The translations under genes and the position numbers were made by a program. A DNA stretch of 19,992 bases from Pleurotus ostreatus/Saccharomyces cerevisiae fusant (taxonomy: Eukaryota; Opisthokonta). The stretch lies in the NCBI GenBank assembly GCA_024196135.1, contig JAMQCK010000558.1, positions 1-19,992 of the forward strand, given 5' to 3'. Shown here one piece after another: positions 19,493-19,992 of this stretch (position 1 is the first letter of the stretch; every line of letters starts with the position of its first letter). Under the pieces are notes generated by a model. That model searched no databases and was not told the origin of the DNA. It saw nothing but the letters and a program-made list of their open reading frames with translations.

Positions 19493-19992
19493 GCGCTTTC
19501 AGAGTAGGAATACAGATCAATCTTGTACAACATAAACGAAGGACTATTTGTCTTGAAGCAATTCCATGGTGTCCTGTATTCATGAGTGAAACAGCGAGCT
19601 GTCCCCTCAGGTTTGCTCTTTAGTTCAAATTGACTGTTTTCCGGTGAAGTCGGCTTCTGGGCCTAAAGGGCTCTGCGGCCAACTGTCGCCGCTACGAGTT
19701 GTTCCCACCCTTTACTCGTCTACAGCAATCACCTTTACGCCCTGGAAAGAGACTGGTTACACGAGATGAAGATGGCTGGCGAATTCGACGAGTCCGTTTT
19801 GTTGTGGTCGGGGAAGAGTCTGGAAGGAGGAGAACGGGCAGTGTTGAAGCTGTGACCGCGTCACAGTCACATCGGTCGCCATCTGCTCCTCGACTCCCAC
19901 TTGAATTTCTCATTCGTTTCGTTCCCACCACCCGCCGTCGCTGCCGCCGCTGTCCGCGAGCTGAAAGGCTAGCAGCCTAGCATCCCTTGACT
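19493..19992. other. Downstream flank of the reductase gene
   Basis: No gene is seen. Overlapping open frames on both strands at about 19692-19980 are rich in Arg and Ser and have no motif. They could be the edge of a gene that continues beyond the window. Confidence 0.4.

Noticed and set aside
1..19992. CRISPR arrays, bacterial operons, phage or integrase sites
   Set aside because: No regular spacer-repeat structure or bacterial gene organisation is present; the window is intron-rich fungal DNA.

Overview
The window looks like nuclear DNA of a filamentous basidiomycete, probably an agaricomycete. The reasons are dense protein-coding genes split by many very short GT-AG introns (mostly 44-71 bp, nearly all ending CAG or TAG), CT-rich leaders, TATA-type promoters, and an acetyl-CoA synthetase and an aldo/keto reductase of fungal type. 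There are no bacterial or viral features. All gene models were built by hand from reading frames, splice sites and phase; none was checked against a database.

Layout. 1-2775 has no gene I can defend. 2776-3302 (+) encodes a small RING-type zinc-finger protein in three exons. 3776-6976 (-) is a ten-exon JmjC-domain protein of about 894 aa with an intact HxD...H iron site. It is divergent from 7580-8849 (+), a four-exon DEDDy 3'-5' exonuclease (WRN/RNase D type) that ends in a predicted membrane anchor. 9116-10412 (-) is a six-exon, 334-aa acidic protein that I do not recognise. 10413-11168 holds coding-like exons that I could not join into a gene. 11169-12786 (+) is a twelve-exon Ser/Pro-rich, probably disordered protein. 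12787-14348 holds a 22-bp minisatellite and weak exon-like fragments. 14349-14528 (+) is a 59-codon ORF for a possible single-pass membrane protein.

The right third is conventional metabolism: acetyl-CoA synthetase (14659-16918, six exons, 662 aa) and an aldo/keto reductase (18123-19492, eight exons, 320 aa). Between them lie a 460-bp pogo/Tc1-mariner-type MITE with 23-bp terminal inverted repeats flanked by TA (17057-17516) and a short 21-bp-period repeat array (17836-17930).

The two metabolic genes work separately: one activates acetate to acetyl-CoA, the other reduces carbonyls with NADPH. The central block (JmjC protein, membrane-anchored exonuclease, acidic protein, Ser/Pro-rich protein) is the least conventional part. 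Apart from the shared JmjC/exonuclease intergenic region, nothing in the sequence proves that these genes act together.
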